Below are positions 26,346-39,884 of a DNA stretch of 64,000 nt, one piece after another. Origin of the DNA: Paulownia fortunei (lineage: Eukaryota > Streptophyta > Magnoliopsida > Lamiales > Paulowniaceae); NCBI GenBank assembly GCA_019321725.1, contig CM033110.1, forward strand, positions 3,279,278 through 3,343,277, given 5' to 3'. The position numbers and the translations under genes are program-made. The stretch's first letter is position 1. The number at the start of each line of letters is the position of its first letter. The notes beneath the pieces were generated by a model. It searched no databases. It saw only the letters and a list, made by a program, of their open reading frames with translations, and was not told the origin of the DNA.

Positions 26346-26719
26346 CTAAAATTTTTTTTAATGTCCAAGAATTCAAGATTTTTACAAAATCTTGATTTTA
26401 TAGTTTATTGATCTCATCAAGAAATTTTGAAAACTTGATAAAAACTAATTTTCTTGATAAAAAAATCAACTTATTTGATTTTTTTTCTTTTTTTATTTTA
26501 TTTCTTGCCACGTTTCAAGAAATTCAAGATTTCACAAATTTTAAAATTCTTAAAAATCAAAAAATTCAATTTCTTAATTTGTCTCAATTCTTAAAATGTT
26601 TCAATATTTAAAACGATTAATAATATTAATCCCAAACAAAGAAATTGATTGATTCAAAACCAATCACATTTATAAATATTTAATATATCACATATATTAA
26701 ATAAACATAATCGAAAAAA

Positions 26720-26733
26720 TATCAGAAATACCA
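26720..26733 (-). other. Primer binding site of the large copia element (degenerate)
   Basis: TGGTATTTCTGATA, one base inside the 5' LTR, resembles TGGTATCAGAGC, the initiator-methionine tRNA primer site used by plant copia elements. Confidence 0.6.
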
Positions 26734-26734
26734 C

Positions 26735-28847
26735 TGTTGGGTTCGCGCGATCCCGGAAAACGTATACGCAGCGGAATATAAATTTTTTCCAAAATATAAA
26801 TATATATTACATCACATGAAATTAAAACGAATCCCACAACCATTTCGCGATTATTCAATTGTGCATTTTCTGATAATTAAAGTTAGAAAGTTTCAAAAAC
26901 TCTTACATTGATTTGCACTCCGGCTGATATAGGGATTGAAACGATTCAAATCGTTATCCCTGAATGAAAGTATCTCCACGTTCTTCAATTCAAAACCACT
27001 TTAATTGAAATCTGATTCGCTTCTAGGATCCCAAATGTTATTCCTCTAACGGTATCCACACCTTGGATGCTCACTCGCAACTGAATCCTATACTAGTAGT
27101 TTTCGATTCGATAATTCTATCCCAAAATAATTTTATTTGGAGCAAGAACATACTAACAATTAGTATTTTAGGTGTTTAATTTAATTCTTAATTCAATAAT
27201 TAAATCAAGAATTAAACTAGATAAAAGGTTGGTGAACTTTTGGAGATTGAAATGAAATGAGGGATAAATTTTTGGGGATGAAAGAAAACTATTTTTTTTC
27301 ACAAAAATTTGCAATTAAAATCCCCATCAAAATGTCCAAAAACATTGTCAATCAAGATTATCATAAGTTTTTTTCATATAGGACTCTTCTTCCTTTCTTA
27401 TCTCCAACTATTTTGGTAAGTTTTCCTATTTCATAAGAACTTTCATTTTTCCTTATTACATTTTAGAAATTGAATTCTAAATTCAACTTGCTCTAGGAAT
27501 TAGATTTTTAATCCAATTTCCAAATGAGTTTCCTACAAGCTACACCTAATGGACCTAGGTCTAATTAATCAATTAGGCTCTACTTTAATTGATCCAATTA
27601 ATTAAATTAATTCATTTAATTAATTAGGTCCATTTAATTAATTGATCCCAATCAATTAATTAAATATTCCAATTGGGTTCTCTAATCTAATCTAATTAAT
27701 TGAATTAATTCCACATTTGAATTAATTTAACCCTCATTAATTAATCACATTAATTAATTTAATCCAACACTTGAATTAATTTCTAGGCTAAAAATAGTCT
27801 TGTCCAAGTTTTGTGTGTGATCCTTTAGGTTCACTTTAAACTAACCATGGACTCACAATTCTTGTGACTTAGTTGAACAATTAATTATTCTGATTAATTA
27901 ATCCAATTAATTAATTCTTTTAAAATTAACTCATTAATTCCAAAAACATACAAGACATGGGAAGCATCTAACAATGACTCCTAGTTTAAAGTGAATGTGT
28001 GAACCTATTTCAATTATGAATACCATACAAGTATGATCCTTACGTCATCTAATCTCCCGATTGAGCCTAGGGCATGGATATTGAGTCAAAACCCTATTAA
28101 CTCAATAACTATGTTTTCATTTCTAGTAGTTTGACTCGATGATGAATAATTAGAAAACTCCACGTCTAATTTTTATCCAACCTTGTTCAAGGATTTTAGA
28201 GTCAAGTACAGTGGAACATATAGAAAATTCACTTATTCATCTAGATAGGTGACAGATCATTTGTTGGTCACTCATTAATCTCCATATATGAAGATGTTAC
28301 ACCTAATATAAATCCCTTGTGATTGTCATGCAATCGGTAAACACATCAAAGTACAACATGTCATGCACAAGATTACCATGGTACCTCAAGTCCAAGAACT
28401 AATTCTACACTATCGTAACGAGAAAATTCTCATTCGACAAGAGAATATTTCCAATTGGGAATTTTCAGGTGGGGTTGTTTAGTATACTTGTTCCCAACAA
28501 GCACCCGCATACATGTACTAGTGTTTCCACACTAATACCTATGGAACGAGGCACCCTCCTTTCAAACCTGCATCGTATGCGCAAGTTTCAACGGAATCAA
28601 TGATGTCCCATCTCATTGATCCTTAATTTAAAACGTTTTAAGATCACAGCCTTAGAGGTATATTCCACGATCACCATCATATATGCAATCATGCCCCATA
28701 CCTATGTGTGATTTAAAGACTTTATCTAATTCTTATGATGAATTTAAGATAAAGATTGTCATTTAAATGATATTAATATAAATAAGAATGATTCGCAAGA
28801 ATAAAAGAACGATCAGAACAATTGGCACATCGGGCACTACTCTAACA
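26735..28847 (-). repeat. 5' LTR of the large copia element
   Basis: 2113 bp, TGTT...AACA ends, homologous over its full length to 19573-21676, with many substitutions and small indels. Confidence 0.9.
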
Positions 28848-29270
28848 AGAGGACCACTCCAAGCCAAATCCAGGTCGAGCCCAGCGAGCTCTACTTGGAC
28901 AGGTCAAGTCGAGCTTGACCTAAAAAAAGATAGAGAGATAAAGAAAGAAGAAGAAGAAGAAGATATCATCGTGCCCTCAAGTGCAACTCACGTGCCATTG
29001 CTCCTTAAGAGATGGTCTCATGCCCTATAAGGAGCTCTCATGCCATTGCTTCCCCAAAAGGAGTCCTGGTGCCATCGCCCTCCAGGAGGAGCTTGCGCGT
29101 CATTGTGACCTTAAAAGAAGCTCTCAAATCCCTAGAAGGAGCTTGTGACAATAAGAGATACGTGGAGCAATCTCCACATCAAATGACTAACTCAAAGAGA
29201 GGGAATAACCTCATGACGACCTACGTTCGTCGCAGTTTGTTATTATTACTTAGTATATGTCACTAATGAC
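28848..29270 (+). repeat. Right flank of the copia insertion: gypsy-leader repeats again
   Basis: After a (GAA)n-like run (about 28940-28960) the sequence carries units such as 'tgccattgcttccccaaaa' and 'ggagcttgcgcgtcattgtg', the same family and orientation as 17850-18460. It suggests that the copia element landed in, or between copies of, a gypsy-type element. No protein is convincingly encoded. Confidence 0.55.
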
Positions 29271-32200
29271 AAATTTCACAATATCATTTAATTTCTAATC
29301 ACTATTTTTTATTTTTTTTTGTAGTGTCATCCCTTTACATGCATGCTTTGATTCACTTATGTACGAGTATTGCACTTATTCAATATTGGGCGTCCTTCTC
29401 TTGTATACATGCTTTAATTTTACTTAGTCTTCAATTATCATATTTATTAATATTGAACATTTTAATGTATTGGATGATATAATAGATCGGTCCTCTAAAT
29501 AAAATTATTTTTTATAGATCTAATTGGATCGAATTGGACGAATTTTTAAAAATCTATTAGTCCTTAGATTTAGACTATACTAAAATTCAATTCAAAATCT
29601 GGCTCCTCAACCATTCGAGTCATGGCATCACTTATCAAAGGTATGCTTCCCACAAGAAATTCGAGGTTTGCTTATACTTACAAGAATGATTAATGCAAAT
29701 CTACTTATTGAATAAATAATCTTTTAATCCCAAGAATTGGCCAATTGTAGATATAAAATTCTTTTTAGGACAAAAAAATTAATTTATCACTTAGATATAG
29801 TACCCACAATTAGAAAATTTAATACAAGAAAATATTACAAATTTGATAAATATCCACATTTTAGTTAAACTCCACGTATTCATGAATGGATATAATTGGA
29901 TTGGTATTGTTATTTTGGACTGAAATATAACTGGTAAGAACAAACTTTGAGGTCTTGGATTAGGATTATATCATATGTGTGGACACCTATTTATTTTTAT
30001 AGTAGTTGATTGTTGATTATTTAGCACTTATAAATTATTTATTGATAATTATTGATTTTTTTTGTTAAGTTGATATATGATGTAAACCTAGTTAGTTAAA
30101 TACGAGACGGAAAAAATGTAACTTTTAATATGTAAGAGTATATTATAAATTTTGTACTGTGAAAAAATCAGTAAAAATATATAAAAACGGTTAATATATG
30201 GATTCATAAATGTACGGATAATGTAAGAATATAAAAGAATTATTCAAAAGTAAAAATATGACTTATTTTAATATTATTTTGATAAAAATTGTAGTTGTAC
30301 TTATTTTTAAATTATACAAAAAATATTTTAAATATTTTTATATTATTTAATTTATTATTATCACATAACTTAAAGACACTATTTAATAACAATTAGCATA
30401 TGCATAAATTATTAATTTTTTATTTTTTATTTAAATGACATTCCACTAATACCAATAAATAACTTTTAAATAATTTTTAGATTATACTTAAATACTATAA
30501 ATATTTATTAAAATAAAGTATAATTTATCAAATATTATATGAGTAAATATAACACGTGTACCAAATATTTCGCCCCAAAAATATAAAATATTACTAAAAA
30601 GTTTAAAATATGTATAAAAAATAAAAGTATCTTTTAATTAAACCCTCTGAATCAATATGTACAACGTGCGTCCATAAGATGATAGCCGAAATCAAGTTTG
30701 AGGGTAGTTAAGTAATTTAATTGCTTTTATTAGAAAAGATTGGCTTTGTCTACAAGGACTTTTACTTTTTTGAGAAGTGTTGATTTTTACTTAACTCTTA
30801 AATCCTCAAATTCAAACACTAAGTAATTTAAAATATAATATATACTAAATATACTTTATAATATATAATTTTGATATGTAATATACAAGTATATTTAAAT
30901 GTAACATATTCACAGATATAAATTTAATAGATTTTATTCCTTGTATATAAATATTATTATATGCATATATGTATATATATCTGCATAAATATAATGAATT
31001 TTTGCATATTTCCATAGAACAATTTTTATATTAATTTATATGCATTACATAAGCTATATACATGTAATACTGCATACTATATAGTTATAAGATAGTAAAA
31101 ATATAAAAAAAATTATTTATATATATTCTATGTGTGTGCATTAGTATCCCTTTCAAATATGCGCATATTTATAATAATTATTTTTATATTTAATTAAATA
31201 TATATTAACTCTATCGAATAATATCTCAAATATGGTTAAATATTGATCTTCTCTTATCTATGGTGTCAAATCATTTCAGTTCTCCGTAACAAAATGTTAT
31301 AATATATTTATTATTGTATACGACTATAAATAATTTAAATTAAAAGTTATCGTATATTTATATAATATTTAATAATATATATACACACACATAGTAATAA
31401 TAATAACAAGAATTAATAATAGAATATATATGCGGTTTGATAATGAAAGGGTAGTATTGGAATACTATAAACTAATGGGCCATAATCGTACAAAATAGCT
31501 TCAATTAATTTATCTACCAAAAATGCCATGCACAGGAAGAAACATCATTGGGCATGCTTATAGATTTAGGCTTCTGACCACTTAAATTCAGAGAATTAGT
31601 AATAAGTTCTTTATTTCATCGCGTAGCTGAAAAGTAATTTTTTGGAGTTTTTGCACACAATCATTACGTGTATTATGGTAACTATTAAGATTTAATTAGA
31701 CCTAACTAATTACATAGTAAAATAAATTTATATGATTAATTAATTTTTTTGAACTATATACTAACACGACAAAATATGATTTATTGATTATGTAATTAAC
31801 TTGAGTTCGGCTTATGGACTAGAATTTCCTAGGAGGTGAAAGGAGATGTTACTACTTACCATCATTAGGGTACTTCAATACATTAATGGGTCGTTTATTT
31901 TTTTTGGATGAGACGAGAAATGATTGATGAAAAATATAATAAAATATGGGATTATGATTAAATTATTTAATATATATTATGTATATTTATATAATTATTT
32001 AAATGATATATTAGTCAAAAAATTTATCAAACGTTCACTTTAATGGATAATTATGCTTTTGACTAATTTACCCTTAATTAAAAAAATCATAAATTAGTCT
32101 AATTTTAAATTATAATATATGGTTAAAATCATGGGTATTATTGTTAAAATATATCCTATATATTTAAATGGAAAGATGTAGTTATTTCATCCCACCTCAT

Positions 32201-34120
32201 AGGTGAGATAAATTATTCATAAAAAATTATTAATTATACCGAACTTGATATCTTATTATGAATTATCATCATAAAAAATAAATAATTAATTAAGTTGAAC
32301 TTGAAATTTTATTATGAGTTATCATCATAAAAAATAAATAGAATATTATTTGTCCTGCCCCTTGCTCAAATTGCTCAAATTTGGGTATGAATAGGCTTTT
32401 CCATCATTTTGAGTGATCCTATCTCATTTTATTTCCTTGAAATGCCCTCACTTAATATGACCAAATATATGTGAATGTGTCAATGGAGGAAAAAAAATAC
32501 TCTCTCTCTATTAATCAGTCCTTGATATTTCGGGGTTCTTATTCAATTTCGAATGAAAAGGGTTAAAAAATTATGATACTTATCTAAATTAATATATTTA
32601 CCAAAAGTTAGCCATTGCTAGGTTGATTTGGTAAATAAGTGTACCCAAATTTTGAGTTTGAGTATTTAATTTTAAAAGATATACAGCATTAATATATATT
32701 AGACTTGTTGGAGGATCTCTAACTAAAATCATTTAATACTTAAATAAGCTCACATCGTGAGCCTATTAAGAATAGATAGACGTAAAGAATACGAAAAGTC
32801 AGATTACCTTATGATAACTTGGTATTGAGGTATTTAAATGATTGGTTCATTTAAATATCACATGATTGAGTATATATACCGTAATTTTAATGATTTTCTA
32901 GTCACATTAGGCTCTCAAATCAACGATGTCCGGTCACAGTTCGATCTGACCCTTAGTTCGGGTTGAATCGAGACGGGACCCTCGTAAAAAAATACACAAC
33001 CTCCAACCTATTTTTATAATTTGGCCTTTCATAAAGGATAAATTGGTCAAAGTGGTCTCTACTTAAACACATGTAATTCATAACCTAAATGACCAATATA
33101 AAATGAGATTACTATTTAAATTTTTTACAGAATTTGATTTCATATTCTTAAACTTAGAGGATTTTAGCGCGTCAACCGTTTTTGCCACCTCACAACGAGG
33201 ATTAGCTCCTACGTCCGGTATAGATTATTTTCATCTAAAGCCCAAACACCCATTTTGTTGAGTGACTGTTACATAAAAAATACATTAGTTTTGTTAAATT
33301 CATCTTAAAATGAATATTCCCTTTGCGATATTAATTCAATTATAAATAATTTAATTAAAATTAAACAAAAAACTATTTAAATAGTACTAAATAACATAAC
33401 ATTTATTACCATTTGAAAATTTAGTAATATAAATTTTGTCAAAGAATCTTTAGAAGTAAATGGTCTAAAAGATTAAATACTTTTAACTTCGTGTTATAAC
33501 AAATCAAACAACTATTTCAGGACAAACGGAATGCTAAACAACATAAAAAATATGTTAAGATTTAAAAGTTTATAATGCAAAAAATTATTAAAAATTAATT
33601 TTTCATTAATCCGTCTACATCATCTATTCTAATTTGACGTTTCATTTCGTATTTCACATTATAAATATATAACAAGTATATAAAATATTATTTTAAATAT
33701 GTATTTAGCGTGTATATATAAACTAAAATACGAAATATTATATTAAATTTAAAAAGAAGATCAATAGTAAAGCATACTTTAACTCGATATTGTTCCCTTT
33801 AACTTTTCCATATGAGCTTTAGCCTCACCTAGCTCTTCATACACAATATTCATTTTCCTTATTTAATTGTATCTTTAATGTCTACTCCAAGTGTATATGG
33901 ATTGTGAACGCATCTGGATTTACATTGAGGGCGAACCAGAGGAGAAGGTCGTCATCGCTCAAAATTAACCGACAGAAGCCTTGAGGGGTAGGTCTGGAAC
34001 GTGGGCTGCAAAAAAAACAAAAAAAAATAGTTCTAGGAGTTGACTATCCACTAATGTAATAATAGGAGCCAAACTAAGATTAAGAATTAGTTCGACGCAA
34101 GTCGAGAATCTGAATTATCA
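29271..34120. other. Gene-free AT-rich spacer
   Basis: No coding sequence recognised. A duplicated stretch of about 60 bp (ttattatgaattatcatcat and variant) lies at about 32245-32340. Near 33160-33225 'gaggattttagcgcgtcaac ... tttttgccacctc' resembles gypsy LTR DNA, possibly a decayed solo LTR. Nothing else was identified. Confidence 0.5.
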
Positions 34121-34125
34121 AAAAA

Positions 34126-34155
34126 TAAATAATAATAATAATAATAATAATAATA
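34126..34155. repeat. (AAT)n microsatellite
   Basis: About ten uninterrupted trinucleotides. Confidence 0.9.
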
Positions 34156-34537
34156 GGAGCCAAACTATGGCAAACACAAACATCCATCTAGAACTCTCCC
34201 CATCACCATTTTTATGTTGAAAGCCCATACTTGGTTTTGGGTTGGGCTTCTAAGTGGACACGGACAACCCAATTTAACTGAACCCTTGCCCAACTTGCAG
34301 AATGAATATAAAGTCCCACTTTTCATATTTGTGAAAATTATTATTGAAATTAAATCACATATTAATGCCAAGTTTAGTTCTCAACAATTAAAATATGCGC
34401 GTATAATCCTCCAAAATTTGGTGCTTTAATTTTCATGGTAATATTTAGTCGATTGTGGGCTAATAACACTTCATTGTGGGCTAATTAGTCGAACTATAAA
34501 TAGAAGTAACCAGATTTTTCTACTATTAAAAAGTTTT

Positions 34538-34712
34538 AGGTCCGAATTCCCCTAAAACTATGGATATTATATTAGGTAAATTATAAAAATTATTATTGAA
34601 ATTTAATTTAATTATAAAAAAATTTAATTATTTTTTGAAATTACAAATACACCCTTAAGGTATTATTAGGTTCGAATTCCCCTAAAACTATGAATATTAT
34701 ATTTTGAGTTCG
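34538..34712. repeat. Short direct duplication
   Basis: 'ggtccgaattcccctaaaac' with its flank (tatggatattatat) at about 34541 recurs as 'ggttcgaattcccctaaaac' at about 34670, roughly 130 bp apart. Confidence 0.65.
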
Positions 34713-35843
34713 TTCCCATCAATTAATTTCTAATTTGATATAAAACTAAGTTACATAACTCTTCGTTATACTTAAATACTCCCGTAACTATTTATATTTC
34801 AAAAAATACTATATACCACCAATTTCACTGGATTTGAAAAGTATTGATTTATTTAATCCGTTTAAGTGAATTAACTACAACAATTTCTTACCAAGTTGAA
34901 AATCTAGTGAAGCACAAAAGTTGATATGTAACATTACTCTTGCATTTCTTATATGATTTCACTCTACTTAAATAGTTACTTATCTATATCATCATCTTAA
35001 TCATTTCATTAAAGAAATGAAAATATTCATAAACATTCTAAGAAAATAAATACTTACAATAATTTTAAAATGTCAAAAACATGTTTCTCACCTCCCATGT
35101 AAGCATCAATCCAGATTTTTTTCTAAAACATATAATTGAATTGTTGAAAACTACATCATTAAAACAGCCACACTTGGTCCATTCTGAATGAGCCACATAC
35201 CCATTCTCCATTATTATTTTATCATCCCATCCAACAATATGGTATTTTTCCTTAAAATTTCTTATTAATGAGTACAAGAAACCTTAGAATTCTCATTACT
35301 TATCATTATAGGCCATCTGTCTGTGCTGTCATTAGACATCATTAAAAGAAGAAATTATGGGTTCATATCCACCAACAGTATTATAATTGGATCTTATCTG
35401 AAAATGACAAGAAAATTAATCAGAACTGATGTGAAAGACATGTCATGTACCTGATCATGTGTGTGTCTTTGAGCTGCCCATGTGGTCGTAATTTGAACAC
35501 TCATTCAGCATATGCAGTGCACCTGTCTTCTTCGGTGTGATTGTTCCCCGTAGGTGTGTGTCTATAGTTTCCATGTGACAAATATGTTAATTTCTGCCAA
35601 TGATCTTCATTTCCACCTAAAAGGCTAATAAAAAATGTCAAACATCAATCAACACCAAGAAAACTTTACAGTACAGGTTTAGATCATGTGTGCCGACATA
35701 TTTTTTTGAGTGTCACAAATAAATCCATGTTATTTACAAATCATCCACATATTATAACTCATGCTTATTAAATTGTACACATTAAGAATTTCCAAATTTC
35801 ACTTATTTACATCCAACAATTCCTACAAATCAGAGTTTAGAGA

Positions 35844-36141
35844 TGTTGGAATTGGCCAATATAAATCCCTAAAGTGAATATTTCAATATTCAAGTTGGAT
35901 TTTGGAGAAGATAGAAAATATATACTAAAATGTAATGACTTAAAAAAAAAAAAAAAAAGACTATACCTCAAATCCCATATTTATAATGGATATATTTGGT
36001 GATACCACAAGGATAAAGGAGGAATTCTACTCGCCCTTGGGTAATTGCTTTGTGATAATCACCTTTTTTGGTAGGAATTTATTCTATATATTATTTTTTT
36101 TTCTTATTTGTTAGTAACTAATTTGTTTCAAAATTCCAACA
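35844..36141. mobile_element. Candidate solo LTR (about 298 bp)
   Basis: Starts TGTTGGAATT and ends AAATTCCAACA, perfect 8-bp terminal inverted repeats with TG...CA. It contains an A-tract (35942-35958). No matching 5-bp target duplication or second copy was found nearby, so it may instead be a MITE or coincidence. Confidence 0.4.
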
Positions 36142-36272
36142 AACATCCAAATTTTACGAGACCCTTCCACCATTTAGTTGACCTTGTCAACCCCGAGCTA
36201 ACTCGAGTTACATAGCATTTCTCTTTTACAATATCCAACTCAAATTAGTCCTTAAGGCCCTATTCTGTCATA

Positions 36273-36386
36273 AACCAGACCCGACCTAATTCAGCATGGA
36301 CCTATTTGATCAACTGCTCGAGTCTGAAAACCAGACCCGACCTCATTCAATCTGGATCCATTTGATCAACTGCTCGAGATCTGAAT
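36273..36386. repeat. 56-bp tandem duplication
   Basis: Two head-to-tail copies starting 'aaccagacccgacct' at 36273 and 36329, differing at a handful of positions. Confidence 0.8.
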
Positions 36387-36499
36387 TACACCATCAATCC
36401 TGGGCTGCATCAGTAAGGCCAAATTAGGGCCACATAGGCAACAATGTTACAAAGTGGCATTCTTGTGATATAATTACATATTTTGATACAAAATTGAAA

Positions 36500-36958
36500 A
36501 ATTTCACTCCCACCATATCTCTAATTCACAATCCCTCGACTATAGATCTCCATGTAAAGGAAGGACCACTAAATTCTATCATATGCCTTTGTCATGTCCA
36601 ACAAAATTAAATTACCATCCTTATTCTTATAATCAATGCACGGGGTGAGTTCTTGTGCCAATAATATATTATCCCCAATCAAATGTCCAACAACAAACCC
36701 ACTTTGGTTAGTAGATATCAGCTTCGACAAAAAGGTAGAGAGCTTATTAGCCATTAGCTTAGAATTTTTTTTTATTAATGACATTACAAAGACTAATAGT
36801 GTCGATAGTCACCCCAGAACTTAAGATTATCTTTCTCTTGTATGAGCACTATGGAAGTAGTAGTAAAACTCCTCAGCAACGGCGCACCACAAAAGAACTT
36901 AGTACAAGCCTTAAGTAGATCCCCCGCAATGAAATCCCAACATACTTGAAAGAATAAG
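36500..36958 (-). mobile_element. LINE reverse transcriptase, downstream half
   Basis: The - strand frames read FFQVCWDFIAGDLLKAC and SFTTTSIVLIQEKD (36790-36970), then LSTFLSKLISTNQSGFVVG and LIGDNILLAQEL, ending with ILLDMTKAYDRI (36569-36784). These are consecutive blocks of a plant L1-type reverse transcriptase (fingers, QSGFVPGR, LDMxKAYDRV). The domain breaks off after AYDRI, with no YADD region found downstream. Its upstream half is at 40777-41510, across a copia insertion. Confidence 0.85.
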
Positions 36959-36960
36959 GA

Positions 36961-37409
36961 GGTTAAAATACTAAAGCACAACTAATGGAACATAATCAAG
37001 AAGGTGCAATCGACCATGGAAATTGATGCATTATGGTGCAATTACATACCACTAAGAAAGATTATGGTGCACTAATAATCAATCAATGCACCCACTAAGT
37101 TTTCCACTTTCTTAGTGATAAACTTTGGTAATTATTTTAATCCACATGCTATAGATAATTGAGGCCTATAAATAGGCAATATTGTTGGATATTTCATGCA
37201 AGCAATCTGGGAGAAAAATTAAAGAGAAAAATAAAAGTATCTTGAGTAAGTGTAAAAACTCAAGTAAAAAAATAGAGAGAGATAAGAGCGAGTCCAAATT
37301 AAATTTTAAAATTATAGTGTATAAACTTTGAAAAAATATTATAATTCAAAAATATATTTTAGCTTCCAATTTATTCAATTTCTCTTTTAATTATATTTAA
37401 CACCGAACA
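36961..37409 (+). repeat. 5' LTR of the inserted copia element
   Basis: About 449 bp. Lacks a 26-bp segment near its start that the 3' LTR keeps. Has a TATAAATA box at 37168-37175. Confidence 0.85.
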
Positions 37410-37857
37410 GATTTGAGGTATTAGAGCCACCCTTGGCCTGATAACCTCTTTTATTTACCAAAATGGCTTTAACCAACAGCACTGAACTTGTTTTCACCTA
37501 TTTCCAATAAGGTGTTCTTATCTTTGTTAGTCAAGATTATAAGTTATGCAGTGTCTTGATGCGCATATTATTCTTGTCCCATAAACTTTGGGATATTATT
37601 GAAGAGGGGTATAATACATATTCCAGAGGAGGAAGCCGCGCTAGCAGCAGCAGAAAAAAAAACAACAAAAAGAGAACAAGATGAAAGAGGCAAGAGCCTT
37701 GTCCTTTATGTACCAAGGTGTAAGTTGATCCATTCTTTCGCATATTATAGGTGTTAAAACATCAAAAGATGGATGGAAATTTCTGAAAAATCAATTTGGA
37801 AGATATGAAAAAGTCATCTCTATCAAATTGCAAAATTTATGGTGAGATTTTGATAAT

Positions 37858-38250
37858 TTGGATATGAAAGATAGTGAAAATATGCAAGAATTCTTTTCCA
37901 AAGTTTTTACAATTGTAAATCAGATAAGAAGATATGGCGATACTGTTGAAGATCGAAAGATCATTAAAAAAGTGCTACGAAGTTTACTAGCAAAGTTCAA
38001 GCATATAGTCGCTGCTATTGAAGAATTCAAAAATTTATCAAAATTATCTTTAGATGAACTTATGGGATCACTAGAAGCCCATGAAAAAAGAATAAATATA
38101 TTTTCAAGTCAAAGCTTGGAGCAAACCTTTCAAGAAAAGGTTAATATTTTAGAGGAAAAAAATCAGCAAAATGTTCAGAAGAATAACTCAATTCAGCGAA
38201 ATGCACGAAGCAGAGGTCGTGGCAGATATCAAAACTTTCAAGCACAATGA
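37858..38250 (+). pseudogene. Copia gag (UBN2 family) fragment
   Basis: An open 130-codon stretch: MKDSENMQEFFSKVFTIVN, then IKKVLRSLLAKFKHIVAAIE, LSLDELMGSLEAHEKR and a basic RGRG tail. This is the classical plant copia UBN2 capsid pattern (KVLRSL.PKFDHVVAAIEE...DELMGSLQAHE). The preceding N-terminal part (37440-37857) is also recognisable (LWDIIEEGY) but contains stops. Confidence 0.85.
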
Positions 38251-38799
38251 TAGGAAAGAATAGGCATTTTTAGTCCGAGAAATTTTAATCAAAATTCAAA
38301 TTTATATTGCTGAATATGCAGGAGGAACAACCACAAAACAAAAAAATTGTCAAAATAAATACAAAAGATGCAAAAATGCAAATCATTCCTAATGAGATAG
38401 TTGGTACAAAGATGATGGAGATACAAAGGAGGCCAACTTCACAGAAAGAAATGAGGCCAATCAGGTATTTTATTCTTGCTTGAACTCTCAACAAATTGAA
38501 AATATTTAGTATGTGGATAGCGGTTGTAGCAATCACATATGTGGAAATAAGAAAATATTCATGAAGCTCGATGAATCATATTCATCAGAAGTAAAAGTCG
38601 AAGATGGCAAAACATACAAAATTATCGAAAAAATAGCAATTGCAGTCTAGACAAAAGAAGGCAAAGCTAATATTATCAATGATGTCTTTTATATGCCAGA
38701 CTTAACTCAAAATTTATTGAGCGTCGGTCAACTACTGGAGAAAGATTACAAAGTGGAATTCAATAATGACCAGTGTGATATTATTGATTAGCAAAAAAA

Positions 38800-39800
38800 T
38801 ATCACAATGGCTAAAATTAAGATGAGTTCAAATAAAGTTTTTCCTTTTAATTTGCCATTGACTGAGAAAGTCATACTTCAAAGCACAACAGATGAAGATT
38901 ACAACATTTGGCATTTGAGGTATGGACATTTGAGCTATAAAGGCTTACATTTATTGAAGAAGAAAATTTTGGTATTTGGCCTTCCAAATATTACAGATTG
39001 AGACAAACCATGTGAATGATGTATTTTTGGCAAAATACATCGGTTGCCATTTCCAGAGACATCATACAGAGCCAAAGCTCCTCTTGAGATAGTACATGCA
39101 GACATGCGTAGGCCAACATAAACACCATCTCTCAACGACAATAGATATTTTATTTTATGTTGTTCATTGATAATTACACCAGAATGATGTGAATCTATAT
39201 CTTAAAGCAAAAGTTAGAAGCATTTCCAAAATTTCTGGAGTTCAAAACATATATTGAAAATCAAAGTACCAGAAAAATAAAGACTTTACGGACAGACCAA
39301 TGAGGTGAATTCATTGGAAAATCATTCTTGAATTATTGCAAAGAAAAATAAATCTACCGACAACTAACAATCTGGTACAACCTATAATATAATAGAGTTG
39401 CAAAGCAAAAGAATCGCACAATAGTTGAAATGGCACAAAGCATGATGACAGGAAAAAAGACTTCCAAAATATTTTTGGGCAGAAGCTGTAAATACAGTGG
39501 TCTATATTCTGAATCGATTAACGATAAAGACAACTCCCAATAAGACTCCATACGAGGCTTGGCATAAAAGAAAGCCTCAAAAGTAAATTATCTCAAAGTT
39601 TTTGGTTACATTGCTTATTCATATATTCCTTCCCAGCACAGAGAGAAATTTGATAGTAAAGGAGAAAGACTTATCTTTGTTGGTTATAATGATGAATCCA
39701 AGGGATATCATTTACTAAACCCTAAGACCAATAAACTCATTATTTCTCGAGATGTTATATTCGACAATCGTGGAATTGACAAGAAAATAAAAAGATGAAA
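38800..39800 (+). pseudogene. Copia gag-pre-integrase and integrase remnant
   Basis: WHLRYGHLSYKGLHLL is the GAG_pre-integrs motif; CIFGKIHRLPFP follows with part of the zinc-binding region. Later pieces include WAEAVNTVVYILNRL and TPYEAWHKRKP. Stops such as the one ending LPNITD interrupt every block. Confidence 0.75.
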
Positions 39801-39884
39801 ATAAAAATTGTGTATCCATCCGGACCAATTCCAACTTCAACAAGTCCAAGGGATCAACCAAGTATAAGTGGAAGCACCAATCCA

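Larger units (their letters stand above)
19573..28847 (-). mobile_element. Degenerate Ty1-copia LTR retrotransposon, full length (9.3 kb)
   Basis: Two direct repeats (19573-21676 and 26735-28847) start TGTT and end AACA and flank a 5.06-kb interior. On the - strand the interior reads in copia order from the 5' LTR: a PBS-like TGGTATTTCTGATA at 26733-26720, a leader with palindromic repeats, a gag zinc knuckle near 24530-24565 (CHHCGYLGHRKRN, last Cys lost), a decayed protease region, integrase debris, reverse transcriptase with VVFYVDDILLI (YVDD at 22640-22651), and RNase H ending in ASIENIADPL and GHLQKMGF near 21700-21830. A polypurine tract (aagtgggagat) touches the 3' LTR. Every domain has stops and frameshifts. 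LTRs differ by roughly a tenth in the parts compared, so the insertion is old. A 5-bp target duplication is not convincing (gaaag versus agagg). Confidence 0.88.

Noticed and set aside
26156..26411. Overlapping frames on both strands around 26.2 kb
   Set aside because: They are translations of the palindromic repeat array, not genes.
28848..28852. 5-bp target duplication for the 9.3-kb copia element
   Set aside because: Flanks gaaag (left) and agagg (right) do not match well enough to claim one.
34660..34700. tRNA T-arm-like sequence ggttcgaattcc
   Set aside because: It occurs twice as part of a 130-bp-spaced duplication and has no A box, acceptor stem or anticodon arm around it.
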